Assembly: GCF_019801965.1 (NCBI RefSeq)
Contig: NZ_JAHVIA010000007.1
Location: forward strand, 300,269 to 364,268
Direction: 5' to 3'
Origin: Salipiger bermudensis
Lineage (GTDB): Bacteria; Pseudomonadota; Alphaproteobacteria; Rhodobacterales; Rhodobacteraceae
DNA length: 64,000 nucleotides
A program made the translations under genes and the position numbers. Below, piece after piece: positions 8,802 through 21,787 of this stretch. The notes beneath the pieces are model-generated. The model did not search any database and had not been told where the DNA came from. It saw only the letters and a list, made by a program, of their open reading frames with translations. Numbering within the stretch: position 1 is the first letter of the stretch; each line of letters opens with the position of its first letter.

Positions 8802-9766
8802 GCGCCCTTCCTCAGCACGGCGGTCATCTGGGCCAGGATCGAGACGGCGATCTCGGAGGGGCCGGCGGCGCCGATATCGAGCCCCACGGGGCCGTGGATG
8901 CGGGCGATCTCGGCCTCGGAGAAGCCCGCCTCCTGCATCCGCGCCACGCGCTTGGCATGGGTGCGGGTGGAGCCCAGCGCGCCGATGTAGAAGCAGCGCG
9001 AGCGCAGCGCCAGCATGAGCGCCGGGTCGTCGAGCTTGGGGTCGTGGGTCAGCAGCACCAGCGCGGTGCGGCTGTCGAGGCCGAGCTGTTCCACCGCCTC
9101 GTCGGGCCACTCGTTGAGCAGCCTCTCGCCGGGGAAGCGGGCGGCGGCCCCGAAGGTTTCGCGCGGGTCGACGATGGCCGGGTCGTAGCCCGCGATGCGC
9201 GCCATCGGCACCAGCGCCTGCGCGATATGCACCGCGCCCACCACGATGAGCCGCAGCGGCGGGTTGTGGATCGCAACGAAGGTCCGGCTCTCCTCCTCGA
9301 AGCCGGAGCGGTCCATGCGGAAGCGCGTCTCGTGCCCGTCGTGGTCGAGCCGGCGGGCGCCGGTGTCGAGGTCGACCACGTAGGCCACCGGCTCGCGCGC
9401 GGCGCGGGCGGCGCAGAGATCCGCCAGCAGCGCCTCGGGCAGCGCGCTGCCCACCGGCTCGACCAGCACCCGGATGGTACCGCCGCAGGCCAGCCCCACG
9501 GCGAAGGCATCGCCATCGGAGACGCCGAATTCCAGCTCGCGAGGGGCGCCCTCCTCGAGCGCCTCCAACGCCTCGACGATCACCGCCCCCTCGACGCAGC
9601 CGCCCGAGACCGAGCCCTCGATCTCAGCGGCACCCGAGATCGCCAGCTGCGCGCCGACGCGGCGCGGGGCCGAGCCCCAGGTCTCGATCACGGTGGCGAG
9701 CACGGCGCCCCTGCCCTCGCGGTGCCAGGCCAGCGCGGTTTCCGGAATGCTGTCGGTCTGGGTCAT
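8798..9766 (-). CDS. XdhC/CoxF family molybdenum-enzyme maturation protein
   Basis: A 322-residue XdhC-type protein. The N-terminal XdhC domain contains ATVIETWGSAPRRVGAQLAI and the family signature GSVSGGCVEGAVIVEA. The C-terminal XdhC Rossmann-like domain includes LIVVGAVHIAQALVPMA and ALVLLTHDPKLDDPAL. XdhC binds and sulfurates molybdenum cofactor for xanthine dehydrogenase-type enzymes. No such enzyme gene lies in this window. The ATG at 9766 is preceded by GGGAGA at a good distance. It is co-transcribed with the MoeA-like gene. Confidence 0.9.
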
Positions 9767-9839
9767 CGGTTTGTCTCCCGGTTTCAGTCTGCCACGGGGC
9801 GGGACGCGCCGCCCTGCGCCATTGGTCGGATGTGGCCGC

Positions 9840-11033
9840 TCAGCCCTGCTGGTGCACCGCCGAGACCTCGGCGCGGATGATGCGGGCGATCTGGGCGCAA
9901 TCATCAACGCTGAAGGTCAGCGGCAGGCGCATGTCGAGCAGCCCCGCCAGCACCCGGTCTGTGCGCGGCAGCGGCGCGCTCTCGGCGTAGCGCCAGCTGT
10001 CGTAGCGCGAGGTGAAAGCCACCGGCTCGGCGCCGCCGAACCACTTGAGCTCGACGCCACGCGCGGCGCAGCGGCGCAGCACCTCCTGGACCGCCTCCGC
10101 CGCCCAGTCGAGCAGCAGCATCTGGATCGAGGAGCCGACATACCGCTCGGGCTCGGGACGGTCGATCAGGGTCAGCCCCGGCAGGTCGCGCAGGCCATGT
10201 TCGACCGTGCGGTAGCGTTCGTTCCAGCGGGCGACCTGGGCGTCCAGAGCGCGCAGCTGCGGGCGCAGGATGGCGGCGCGCAGGTTGTCCATGCGGCCCG
10301 AGACGTTGGGGGTGTGGTATTTCACCCGCTCGAAGACCTCCGGGTCCGGCGCCGCGAGGTGGCGTTCGTAGAGCATGTAGGAGCCCGAGAGGATCACCGC
10401 GCGGGCGGCGATCTCTTCGTCATCGGTGACGAGGAAGCCGCCCTCGCCGGAATTCACATGCTTGTAAGTCTGGGTCGAGTAGCAGCCCACCGCGCCGTGG
10501 CGGCCCGAGGGCACGCCGTTCCACGCCGCCCCCATAGTGTGGGCGCAATCCTCGATCACCGTGACCCCGGCGGCATCGCAAAGCGCCATGAGACGGTCCA
10601 TGTCGCAAAGGTGCCCGCGCATGTGGCTGAGCATCAACACGCGGGCCTGCCCGAGCTTGGCGGCGAGATCGTCGAGATCGATGACCAGATCCTCGGTGAC
10701 GCCGACAAAGACCGGTGTCGCGCCGACCGAGGCGATGGCCCCGGGGACCGGCGCAAGGGTGAAGGCGTTGGTCAGCACCGCTTCGCCGGACTGCACCCCC
10801 ACGGCGCGCAGGGCGCAGCCGAGCGCGTAGCCGCCGGAGGCCACGGCGAGCGCGTAGCGGGCGCCGGTGAGCCCGGCCACCTCCTGCTCGAGCAGCGCGG
10901 TTTCCGAGAGCTCGCCGGGCGCGGTGTTGTAGCGGTGCAGGCGGCCGTGGCGGAGCACCGCGAGCGCGGCCTCGATGCCATCCTCGGGGATCGGCTCCTG
11001 CTGGGTGAAACTTCCGGTAAAGCGCTCTGTCAT
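9840..11033 (-). CDS. DegT/DnrJ/EryC1/StrS-type PLP aminotransferase
   Basis: A 397-residue fold-type I PLP enzyme. The cofactor site is visible in LTNAFTLAPVPGAIASVGA, in VTVIEDCAHTMGA (aspartate contacting the pyridine nitrogen), and in the catalytic lysine of STQTYKHVNSGEGGF. The family usually aminates nucleotide-linked keto-sugars, but no other sugar-nucleotide gene is adjacent, so the substrate is open. It lies 47 bp downstream of the same-strand LysR gene. I chose the ATG at 11033. Confidence 0.85.
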   Translation of the reverse strand: MTERFTGSFTQQEPIPEDGIEAALAVLRHGRLHRYNTAPGELSETALLEQEVAGLTGARYALAVASGGYALGCALRAVGVQSGEAVLTNAFTLAPVPGAIASVGATPVFVGVTEDLVIDLDDLAAKLGQARVLMLSHMRGHLCDMDRLMALCDAAGVTVIEDCAHTMGAAWNGVPSGRHGAVGCYSTQTYKHVNSGEGGFLVTDDEEIAARAVILSGSYMLYERHLAAPDPEVFERVKYHTPNVSGRMDNLRAAILRPQLRALDAQVARWNERYRTVEHGLRDLPGLTLIDRPEPERYVGSSIQMLLLDWAAEAVQEVLRRCAARGVELKWFGGAEPVAFTSRYDSWRYAESAPLPRTDRVLAGLLDMRLPLTFSVDDCAQIARIIRAEVSAVHQQG

Positions 11034-11080
11034 GCGCCGTTTCTGCGCCCCGGCGGGCGCCACGTCAATCACCCCGCCGC

Positions 11081-11950
11081 TCAAGATTTTTCGGACGAAA
11101 CATCTTCTGCCCCGAGGCCGCGCCGGTCGGGGGCGCAAAGCAGCGCGTAAAGCGCATCGAGGGCGGCGCGCACCGGCGGGTCGTGGCGGGCATCGTGATG
11201 CGAGACCAGCCATTCGTCGTGGCTCAGCGCCGCGATCGGATCGGAAACCCGCACCAGCCCCGGCTCCACGTCGCCGGCGAAGCACGGCATCACCACCCGC
11301 GCCACGCCGCCCAGCGCCAGGTCGAGCGCGAGGCGGGCGTCGGAGGCGTGGGTGGTGATCTCGTCGGGGCGGGTCTCGCGCAGCCAGCGCTCCGAGGGCG
11401 TGGTCGCGGCGCCCGGTGGCAGGGTGACATAGCCCTGCACCTGCGCGTCGCGCGCATAGACCGCGTAGTCGAGCCGCACGGTCCTGCGCCCGGCCAGCCA
11501 GGGCTGCTCGGGGCGGCGATTGCGGATGCCGATATCGGCGGCGCGGCGGGCGATGTCGAGATCGGCGTTGGAGGCGGCAAACTCCGGCATCCACGGCGCG
11601 CCGGGCGCCCAGACCCGCGCCAGCCCGCGCCCGAGATAACGCGAGGTCCAGAGCCCGGCGGTGATGCGCACCCGCACGGCCCCATCGCGCGCCTGCCAGC
11701 GCGCCAGCCGCGCCGCCTGCCCGCGCAGCCCGCGCATCTCATCGACCAGTTGCCGGCCCTCGGCGGTCAGCCCGTAGCGCTGCGCGCCGCGCTGGAACAG
11801 GCGCAGCCCCATGCGGCGCTCGAACTCCGCCATGCGGCGGCTCAGCGTCGGCTGGCTCGCCCCGGTGATCGCGGCGGCACCGGCCAGCGTCCCGGCCTCG
11901 GCGATGGCGAGAAACAGCATCACGTCATCGAGGCTGGGCGCATCTTTCAT
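11081..11950 (-). CDS. LysR family transcriptional regulator
   Basis: A 289-residue LysR protein. Residues 6-65 form the helix-turn-helix (DDVMLFLAIAEAGTLAGAAA, then TGASQPTLSRRMAEFERRMG). The remainder is a periplasmic-binding-like effector domain that is somewhat short and divergent. It is on the same strand as the aminotransferase gene and divergent from a small open frame at 12056. The target genes are not evident. Confidence 0.88.
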   Translation of the reverse strand: MKDAPSLDDVMLFLAIAEAGTLAGAAAITGASQPTLSRRMAEFERRMGLRLFQRGAQRYGLTAEGRQLVDEMRGLRGQAARLARWQARDGAVRVRITAGLWTSRYLGRGLARVWAPGAPWMPEFAASNADLDIARRAADIGIRNRRPEQPWLAGRRTVRLDYAVYARDAQVQGYVTLPPGAATTPSERWLRETRPDEITTHASDARLALDLALGGVARVVMPCFAGDVEPGLVRVSDPIAALSHDEWLVSHHDARHDPPVRAALDALYALLCAPDRRGLGAEDVSSEKS

Positions 11951-12055
11951 TTTTAAAACTCACCTTCGGGACATCGCGACTGAACGCACCTCTCCTCCCC
12001 CGTTATCGTTGGGAGCAGGACAAGCACGCCTTTCAATATCAGAAGGAGAGCCGCA

Positions 12056-12268
12056 ATGCAGGTTCTATTGCTCCCGCTGCGCCGCACCGCAGACAGGCCG
12101 AGCGGCTACGCGCTCGAAAAGCAGGCAGCGCTGGCCGAACTGGTGGCGCTGAAGCGCGCAAGACGGCGTGCGACATGGCTGACGCCGTGGCGCAGCCTGC
12201 GCCGCCTGATGCCCCCGCGCACGTGGCCGAGGCTCCATCGAAACCGAAGCCGCAGCCTCAGCCGATGA
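12056..12268 (+). CDS. Possible small basic protein
   Basis: A 70-residue frame with a clear ribosome-binding site (AGAAGGAG, 7 bp before the ATG). It begins MQVLLLPLRRTADRPSGYAL and becomes strongly arginine-rich after residue 33. Its last 11 bp overlap the 3' end of the convergent phosphoglycolate phosphatase gene. In the second half, the +2 frame (AVAQPAPPDAPAHVAEAPSK) looks more protein-like than the listed frame. A frameshift, or a shorter true product, is therefore possible. No family was recognised. Confidence 0.4.
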   Translation: MQVLLLPLRRTADRPSGYALEKQAALAELVALKRARRRATWLTPWRSLRRLMPPRTWPRLHRNRSRSLSR

Positions 12269-12932
12269 GCCGCGAGACCTCGCCCGCCAGTTCGTCGAAA
12301 TGGCCGATGAGGCCTTCGGGGGCGAGATCGCGCACCGCCTCGCCATCGGGACCGAAGGTCACGAGGATGCAGGGCACGCCCGCCGCCGCCGCGGTCTTGC
12401 GGTCGGTCTCGGTGTCGCCGATCAGGCAACTGCGGCCCACATCGCCGCCGAGCCGCGCCACCACCTCGGTGTAGGGCAGCGGGTCGGGCTTGCGCACCGG
12501 CAGCGTGTCTGCGCCGATCAGCGCCCCGAACATGTCGCGTATGCCGAGCTTCTGAAGCAGCGTCTCGGCCAGCCCCTCGGGCTTGTTGGTGCAGATGCCC
12601 ACCCGCCAACCATCGCCGCGCAGCCCCTCGACCGCCTCGACCGCGCCCGGGTAGAGCCGGGTATGGACGTCGATCGCCGCGCCATAGGCGGCGAGCAGCT
12701 GCGGATACCAGCGCTCCACCACCTCGGCCTCATAGGCGCCCGCCCGCTCAAGCCCCAGCTTCAGCATCGCCCGCGCACCGCGAAACGCGGTATGCGCATC
12801 GCCCGCCGGATCGAGCCGCGCGGCCGAGCCCGCGTCATAGCCCATTTCGGAAAAACACCAGTTGGCGGCGGCGATCAGGTCGCCGCTGGTGTCGGCCAGC
12901 GTGCCGTCGAGATCGAAGATGACCGTGCGCAT
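12258..12932 (-). CDS. gph: Phosphoglycolate phosphatase (HAD superfamily)
   Basis: A 224-residue HAD phosphatase. Motif I FDLDGTLADT is at residues 5-14, motif II ICTNKP near residue 113, the conserved lysine in VRKPDPLPY near residue 145, and motif III GDTETDRKTAAAAG near residue 170. These fit 2-phosphoglycolate phosphatase. A generic HAD hydrolase with another small phosphate substrate cannot be excluded. It is divergent from glmU with 111 bp between. Confidence 0.88.
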   Translation of the reverse strand: MRTVIFDLDGTLADTSGDLIAAANWCFSEMGYDAGSAARLDPAGDAHTAFRGARAMLKLGLERAGAYEAEVVERWYPQLLAAYGAAIDVHTRLYPGAVEAVEGLRGDGWRVGICTNKPEGLAETLLQKLGIRDMFGALIGADTLPVRKPDPLPYTEVVARLGGDVGRSCLIGDTETDRKTAAAAGVPCILVTFGPDGEAVRDLAPEGLIGHFDELAGEVSRLIG

Positions 12933-12952
12933 CGGGATACCTCCGGTTGTCA

Positions 12953-12974
12953 CATCACGACATTCAACGTGATG
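12953..12974. promoter_or_regulatory. Palindrome between gph and glmU
   Basis: CATCACG at 12953-12959 and CGTGATG at 12968-12974 form a perfect 7-bp inverted repeat with an 8-bp gap, in the divergent promoter region of gph and glmU. It could be an operator or part of the 5' leader of either gene. Confidence 0.35.
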
Positions 12975-13043
12975 GATGCGATCTTGCTCCTGCCCCCTGA
13001 GCCGATAGAACGGGCAAAGACAGAACACAAACGGGAAACCGGC

Positions 13044-14393
13044 ATGAGCATCGCCCTGATCATCCTTGCTGCGGGCAAGGGCACCCGCATGGAGTCCGAC
13101 CTGCCCAAGGTGCTGCACCGCATCGCCCACGCGCCGATGCTGTGGCATGCGATGCGCGCCGGACAGAGCCTCGAGCCCGAGCGCAGCATCGTCGTGGCCG
13201 GCCACGAGGCCGAGCAGGTGGCCGCCTCGGCGCAGGAGTTCGACCCCGAGGCGCGGGTGGTGATCCAGTCCGAGCAGCTCGGCACCGCCCACGCCGTGCG
13301 CCAGGCCGGACCGGAGCTCGAGGGCTTCGACGGCGACGCCATCGTGCTTTACGGCGACACCCCCTTCATCAGCCAGGAAACCCTCGAGGAGATGGCCCGC
13401 GCCCGCGCCGAGCACGACGTGGTGGTCCTGGGCTTCGAGGCAGCCGATCCGGGCCGCTACGGCCGGCTGGTGACCGAGGGCGATGCGCTGATCCGCATCG
13501 TCGAGTACAAGGACGCAACGGATGAAGAGCGCGCGATAAGCCTCTGCAATTCCGGCGTTGTCGCCGCCGATGCCGCGGTGCTGCAAAGCCTGCTTGCCGA
13601 GGTGAAGAACGACAACGCCGCCGGCGAATACTACCTCCCCGACATCGTCGAGATCGCCCGCGCCCGCGGCCTTTCCGCCGGCGTCGTGCATTGCGCCGAG
13701 GCCGAGACGCTGGGGGTCAATTCCCGCGCCGAGCTGGCCGGGGCCGAGGAGGCCTTCCAGCAGGCGATCCGCGCCCGGCTGATGGCAGACGGCGTCACCC
13801 TCCAGGCCCCCGAGACCTGCTGGTTCGCCTGGGACACGGTGATCGGCCGCGACGCCGAGATCGAGCCCAACGTGATCTTTGGCCCCGGCGTCACCATCGA
13901 GAGCGGCGCCCGCATCCGAGCCTTCAGCCATCTCGAGGGCTGCCATGTCAGCCGTGGCGCCATCGTCGGCCCCTTCGCGCGGCTGCGCCCCGGCGCCGAG
14001 CTGGCCGAGCACACCCACGTGGGCAATTTCGTCGAGATCAAGAACGCCTATCTCGGCGAGGGCGCCAAGGCCAACCACCTGACCTATCTGGGCGACGCCG
14101 ATATCGGCGAGGGCAGCAATATCGGCGCCGGCACGATCACCTGCAATTATGACGGCGTCTTCAAGCACCGCACCACCATCGGGCGCAACGCCTTCATCGG
14201 CTCCGACACCATGCTGGTCGCGCCGGTGACCATCGGCGATGGCGCAATGACCGGCTCCGGCTCGGTCATCACCGACGATGTCGCCCCCGGCGCGCTGGCG
14301 CTGGGGCGGGCCAAGCAGGTCGAGAAACCGGGCTTCGCAACCCGGCTCTTCGACATGCTGAAGGCCAAGAAAGCAAAACAGAACAAGGGGTAA
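13044..14393 (+). CDS. glmU: Bifunctional GlcNAc-1-P uridyltransferase / GlcN-1-P acetyltransferase
   Basis: A 449-residue enzyme that makes UDP-GlcNAc for peptidoglycan and lipopolysaccharide. The N-terminal nucleotidyltransferase carries ILAAGKGTRMESDLPKVLH (residues 6-24) and LYGDTPFIS. The C-terminal left-handed beta-helix carries hexapeptide repeats and the acetyltransferase signature THVGNFVEIKNAYLGEGAKA, then NHLTYLGDADIG. The length is normal. The ATG at 13044 is chosen from the conserved N-terminus. It is followed 5 bp later by glmS, so the two steps of the hexosamine pathway are co-expressed. Confidence 0.96.
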   Translation: MSIALIILAAGKGTRMESDLPKVLHRIAHAPMLWHAMRAGQSLEPERSIVVAGHEAEQVAASAQEFDPEARVVIQSEQLGTAHAVRQAGPELEGFDGDAIVLYGDTPFISQETLEEMARARAEHDVVVLGFEAADPGRYGRLVTEGDALIRIVEYKDATDEERAISLCNSGVVAADAAVLQSLLAEVKNDNAAGEYYLPDIVEIARARGLSAGVVHCAEAETLGVNSRAELAGAEEAFQQAIRARLMADGVTLQAPETCWFAWDTVIGRDAEIEPNVIFGPGVTIESGARIRAFSHLEGCHVSRGAIVGPFARLRPGAELAEHTHVGNFVEIKNAYLGEGAKANHLTYLGDADIGEGSNIGAGTITCNYDGVFKHRTTIGRNAFIGSDTMLVAPVTIGDGAMTGSGSVITDDVAPGALALGRAKQVEKPGFATRLFDMLKAKKAKQNKG

Positions 14394-14398
14394 CGGGC

Positions 14399-16216
<1,818 letters not shown>

Positions 16217-16295
16217 GGACCGCACTCTGCCGGTTTCGCTGGCACCCCGCTGCCGGAGGCGTACCCTGCGCCCCGGCAGATCGGAGGGCTCTCTC

Positions 16296-16847
16296 ATGGC
16301 AAAACGATTCGACGCGCTCGGCGCCGACCACATCGCCTTCATCGAGGCGCAGCACATGTTCTTCACCGGATCGGCGGCGGCCACCGGGCGGGTCAACATC
16401 AGCCCCAAGGGGATGGACACGCTGCGGGTGCTGGGGCAGAACCGCATCGCCTTCCTGAACCTCACCGGCTCGGGCAACGAGACCGCGGGCCACCTGCGCG
16501 AAGATCCGCGCCTGACGCTGATGTGGTGCGGCTTCGAAAAGCGCCCGCTGATCCTGCGCTGTTACGGCAGCGCGCGGATGATCCAGCACAGCGATCCCGA
16601 TTGGAGCGCCATGCTCGAGCTCTTCCCCGACCTGCCCGGCGCGCGGCAGATCTGCGACGTGAAGATCGACATGGTGCAAAGCTCCTGCGGCTACGCGGTG
16701 CCCTTCATGGATTATGCCGGCGAGCGCGACACCCTTCGCCACTGGGCCGAGGACAAGGGCTATGACGGGCTGCGCGCCTACTGGGCCGAGAAGAACGCCG
16801 AGACCCTCGACGGCCGCCCCACCGGAATAGAGGCCGACGCCACATGA
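16296..16847 (+). CDS. Pyridoxamine 5'-phosphate oxidase-family protein
   Basis: A 183-residue split-barrel flavin-binding-type protein. The N-terminus IEAQHMFFTGSAAATGRVNI matches the PNPOx-like group with AAATGRVNISPKG, not the biosynthetic PdxH. The middle (AFLNLTGSGNETAGHLREDP) and the LILRCYGSARM strand complete the barrel. Function is not assigned; related proteins bind FMN, F420 or heme. It ends by overlapping the next gene (ATGA). Confidence 0.8.
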   Translation: MAKRFDALGADHIAFIEAQHMFFTGSAAATGRVNISPKGMDTLRVLGQNRIAFLNLTGSGNETAGHLREDPRLTLMWCGFEKRPLILRCYGSARMIQHSDPDWSAMLELFPDLPGARQICDVKIDMVQSSCGYAVPFMDYAGERDTLRHWAEDKGYDGLRAYWAEKNAETLDGRPTGIEADAT

Positions 16848-17518
16848 CCGCCGACGACGCCCTTGCCGAGATCGAAAGCCATGCCGAGGCGGGCCGCGCC
16901 GAGGGCATGCGCGCCTATCACAAGATCGACCGCCCCTATCTGGGCGTGCCCAACCCGGCGCTCAACGAGATCACCCGCGGCTGGCGCCAGACGCTCCCGG
17001 TCGAGGCGCGCGTGGCGCTGGCGCGCGATCTGTGGCTCACGGATGTGTTCGAGGCGCGGCTGGCGGCGGCCAAGCTGCTGACCCAGGCGCGCATCCGCCC
17101 CGATGACGCGGCGTGGCGACTGATCTGCGACTGGGTGCCCCAGTTCGACAGCTGGGCCATCGCCGATCATGCCTGCATGGCCGGCCAACGCCGCCTGACC
17201 GCCGATCCGTCGCGCATCGAGACCGTCGAGCGCTGGACCGAAAGCCCGCACATGTGGACCCGCCGCGCGGCGCTGGTCATCACCCTGCCCTGGGCCAAGA
17301 TGAACTTTCCGTCCGAGGCGGATCTGGCGATCCGCGACCGGGTGCTGGGCTGGGCCGCGAGCTATGCCGCCGACCGCGACTGGTTCATCCAGAAGGCGGT
17401 GGGCTGGTGGATCCGCGACCTCTCGAAGCACGATGCCCCCCGCGCCAAGGCCTTCCTCGAGGCGCATGGCTCGACGCTCAAGCCCTTCGCCCGGCGCGAG
17501 GCGGAGAAATACCTCTGA
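16844..17518 (+). CDS. DNA alkylation repair (AlkD-type HEAT-repeat) protein
   Basis: A 224-residue all-helical protein of the AlkD-like DNA glycosylase family. The motif YHKIDRPYLGVPNPALNEITR near residues 25-45 and the later WVPQFDSWAIADHAC and HMWTRRAALVITLPW contain the conserved tryptophan and aspartate positions of this fold. Family members remove bulky or charged N3/N7-alkylpurines. It is translationally coupled to the PNPOx-like gene; why the two are paired is not clear. Confidence 0.8.
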   Translation: MTADDALAEIESHAEAGRAEGMRAYHKIDRPYLGVPNPALNEITRGWRQTLPVEARVALARDLWLTDVFEARLAAAKLLTQARIRPDDAAWRLICDWVPQFDSWAIADHACMAGQRRLTADPSRIETVERWTESPHMWTRRAALVITLPWAKMNFPSEADLAIRDRVLGWAASYAADRDWFIQKAVGWWIRDLSKHDAPRAKAFLEAHGSTLKPFARREAEKYL

Positions 17519-17629
17519 GGCTCAGAGCCTGCGCCGTCGCCCGTCGCTGGAGCCGGGTGAACGTTAGAGCCTCGTGACCAGATGCACGTCGAAGCTCCTC
17601 GCGCGCCGAGCCCTGGAAGCCTGCGCCCG

Positions 17630-17676
17630 CAACCCCGCTTCAAAGTCGCGCCCACAACCCCGCTTCAAAGTCGCGC
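17630..17676. repeat. 25-bp-period tandem duplication at the 3' end of the deacetylase-fold gene
   Basis: The block CAACCCCGCTTCAAAGTCGC followed by GC occurs at 17630-17651 and again at 17655-17676. The second copy contains the stop codon of the minus-strand gene at 17665. The duplication therefore lies just downstream of that stop and does not change the protein. Confidence 0.85.
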
Positions 17677-18771
17677 GCGCAGCCGCGCGACGCCCGCGCG
17701 GATCTCGTCACGGATCGGCCCCTCGCGCGGCGCATCCCTCAGGGTCGTGAGCAGCTCGAGCCCCGGCCGCCCCTTGCGCGACCATGTGAGCCTGGCCAGC
17801 AGCGCCCGCGCCCCGGGGCTCAGTTCGTCGGGCAGCTCCTGCCCCGAGAGCGCCGCCCAGACCCCGGCCCAGCAGCGCGCGACGCTCCATGGGTTGTAGC
17901 CGCCGCCGCCCGATGTGATGAGCTTCGGCGCCAGATCGTAGAGCGCCCGCACGGCGCGGACATGGCTGTTGTTCGACAGCTCCAGCCGCGACAGCGGGTC
18001 TTCGGTCAGCGCGTCCGCTCCGCATTGCAGGAACACCGCGTCGGGCCGGAAGCTCGCCACCGCCGGCAGGATCAGCTCCTCCAGCACGTAGGCGAACTCG
18101 GTGTCGTTGAAGCCGCGCGGCACCGGCAGGTTGAAGGCCGCGCCGCCGCCCTCGTCGGCCAGCGCCCCGGTGAAGGGCCAGCGCCGGTCCTCGTGCACCG
18201 AGATCACCCGCACGCTCTCGGAGCCGTGGAAGGCAAACTCCACCCCATCGCCGTGATGGGCATCGATATCGACATAGACCACCCGCCGCGCGCCCAGCCG
18301 CTGCAGGTGCAGGATGGTCAGCACCGGCTCGTTGAGGAAGCAGAACCCTGCCGCCTGCCCGGCCAGCGCGTGATGCGTGCCGCCGCCGGCATTGTGCACC
18401 GCCCGCACCGCGCCCGACATCACCATCTCCGCCGCCAGCAGCCCACCGCCCACCGCCGTGGCGGGGCGGCGATACATCTCGGGAAAGACCGGGTTCGACA
18501 GCGTGCCGAGCCCATAGCGCGCGCGGGTCTCATCGCTGACCGCGCCTTCCTCCTCCGCCGCCTGCAGCGCGGCGATATAGTCGGGCGTATGGAACACCGT
18601 GAGCGCCTGCGGCTTGGCGCGCGGGCTGGTGCGGTAGAGACTGCGCGGCAGCAGTCCCAGAGCGGTCGCCAGATCTGTGGCGGCGGGCACCCGCTCGATG
18701 GAGAGCGGATGACGGGTGCCGTATTTCGAGCCACGGTAGATCTCGGAGCCGATGAAGAGCGCGCGCTGCAT
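17665..18771 (-). CDS. Histone deacetylase-fold (AcuC-type) hydrolase
   Basis: A 368-residue zinc hydrolase of the arginase/deacetylase superfamily. Zinc and charge-relay residues are visible in AGGGTHHALAGQAAGFCFLN, VVYVDIDAHHGDGVEFAF and LQCGADAL. The late tyrosine region is SGGGGYNPWSVARCW. These match AcuC or acetylpolyamine/lysine deacetylases. The substrate (acetyl-lysine proteins or acetylpolyamines) cannot be decided. It is convergent with the AlkD-like gene and divergent from the AbrB-type gene. The ATG at 18771 is chosen because the N-terminus (RALFIGSEIYRGSKYGTRHPL) is conserved. Confidence 0.9.
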   Translation of the reverse strand: MQRALFIGSEIYRGSKYGTRHPLSIERVPAATDLATALGLLPRSLYRTSPRAKPQALTVFHTPDYIAALQAAEEEGAVSDETRARYGLGTLSNPVFPEMYRRPATAVGGGLLAAEMVMSGAVRAVHNAGGGTHHALAGQAAGFCFLNEPVLTILHLQRLGARRVVYVDIDAHHGDGVEFAFHGSESVRVISVHEDRRWPFTGALADEGGGAAFNLPVPRGFNDTEFAYVLEELILPAVASFRPDAVFLQCGADALTEDPLSRLELSNNSHVRAVRALYDLAPKLITSGGGGYNPWSVARCWAGVWAALSGQELPDELSPGARALLARLTWSRKGRPGLELLTTLRDAPREGPIRDEIRAGVARLRARL

Positions 18772-18862
18772 GGCCCGAGTATCTAGGGCAGAGGCGCCGC
18801 CTCGAAAAGCGCAAGCCCCGCCTCGCGTTGCAACTTCCTCGCGAACACGGTTAGGTCGCGCC

Positions 18863-19942
18863 ATGCTTGGCACCACCCTCACCCTCCGCATGATCGGCCT
18901 GACCGCGGCGCTGCTGGCGCTCGGTGGGCTCGGCGGGCTCGTCGCCAAGGCCATCGGACTGCCGATGCCGTTCATGCTGGGCAGCCTCGCCAGCGGCGCG
19001 CTCGCGGTGGCGCTGTTCCAGGACGGGCTGCTGCGCAACTACCGCTTCCCGATGCGCTTCCGCACCGGCTTCATCGGACTGATCGGGGTGATGATCGGCA
19101 CCCAGGTGCAGCCCGACCTCCTGCGCGAGGCCGGCGACCTGATCCTGACGCTTTCGGCGCTGGCGATCTTCGTGGTGCTGGCGCATTTCGGCAATTACCT
19201 GATCTTCCGCCGGCTCGGCGGCTACACCAAGGCCACGGCCTATTTCGCCGGCATGCCCGGCGGCTTGATGGAGAGCCTGGTGATGGGCGAGCGCTCAGGG
19301 GCCGAGCTGCCGGTGCTCACCGCGCAGCAATTCCTGCGCATCATCATCGTCATCACCTTCGTGCCGCTGGCGCTGTCGCTCTGGCTCGGCCACCCGGTGG
19401 GCAGCGCCGCCGGCCTGACGCCCAGCGCGCCGGAGCCCGTGACGCCGCTGGCGCTGCTGTTCATCGTCATCGCCGCCACCGCGGGGCTCGCCATTGCCCG
19501 CGTGATCCACCTGCCCGCAGGACAGATCACCGGCCCGATGCTGCTGGCCGGCGCGGTGACGCTCACCGGCGCCGTCGATCTGCACCTGCCGTTCTGGCTG
19601 ATCGCGGTGGCGCAGGTGGTGGTGGGCGCCTCGCTGGGGTTGCGGTTCTCCGGCATGACCGGCGCCATGCTGCGCCGCTGCGCCGGGCTGAGCGTGATCT
19701 CGGTGCTGTGGATGCTGATCCTCGGCGCGGGCTTCGCCGCCGGGCTCAGCCTCGCCACCGGCCTGCCCTTCCTGCAGCTGATGATCTCCTACTCGCCGGG
19801 CGGGGTCACCGAGATGTCGGTGATCGCGCTGAGCCTCGCCGCCAACCCGGCGCTGGTCAGCCTGCACCACGTGGTGCGGATCCTGTTCACCGTGCTGTTC
19901 ATGAGCCTGGCCGAGCGCCGGCTTAACCTCGGCCGCGACTGA
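18863..19942 (+). CDS. AbrB family membrane protein
   Basis: A 359-residue integral membrane protein with two repeated halves, each with the AbrB-duplication pattern: GLPMPFMLGSLASGALAV near residue 33 and LPAGQITGPMLLAGAVTLTG near residue 215. Each is followed by a GMPGGL or SPGGVTEM motif. About ten hydrophobic segments are visible. The family is often annotated as ammonia monooxygenase or transcriptional regulator, but the sequence indicates a transporter-like membrane protein of unknown substrate. It converges on uup. Confidence 0.85.
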   Translation: MLGTTLTLRMIGLTAALLALGGLGGLVAKAIGLPMPFMLGSLASGALAVALFQDGLLRNYRFPMRFRTGFIGLIGVMIGTQVQPDLLREAGDLILTLSALAIFVVLAHFGNYLIFRRLGGYTKATAYFAGMPGGLMESLVMGERSGAELPVLTAQQFLRIIIVITFVPLALSLWLGHPVGSAAGLTPSAPEPVTPLALLFIVIAATAGLAIARVIHLPAGQITGPMLLAGAVTLTGAVDLHLPFWLIAVAQVVVGASLGLRFSGMTGAMLRRCAGLSVISVLWMLILGAGFAAGLSLATGLPFLQLMISYSPGGVTEMSVIALSLAANPALVSLHHVVRILFTVLFMSLAERRLNLGRD

Positions 19943-19963
19943 GCCGACGCCGAGCGCCGCGGA

Positions 19964-21787
<1,824 letters not shown>

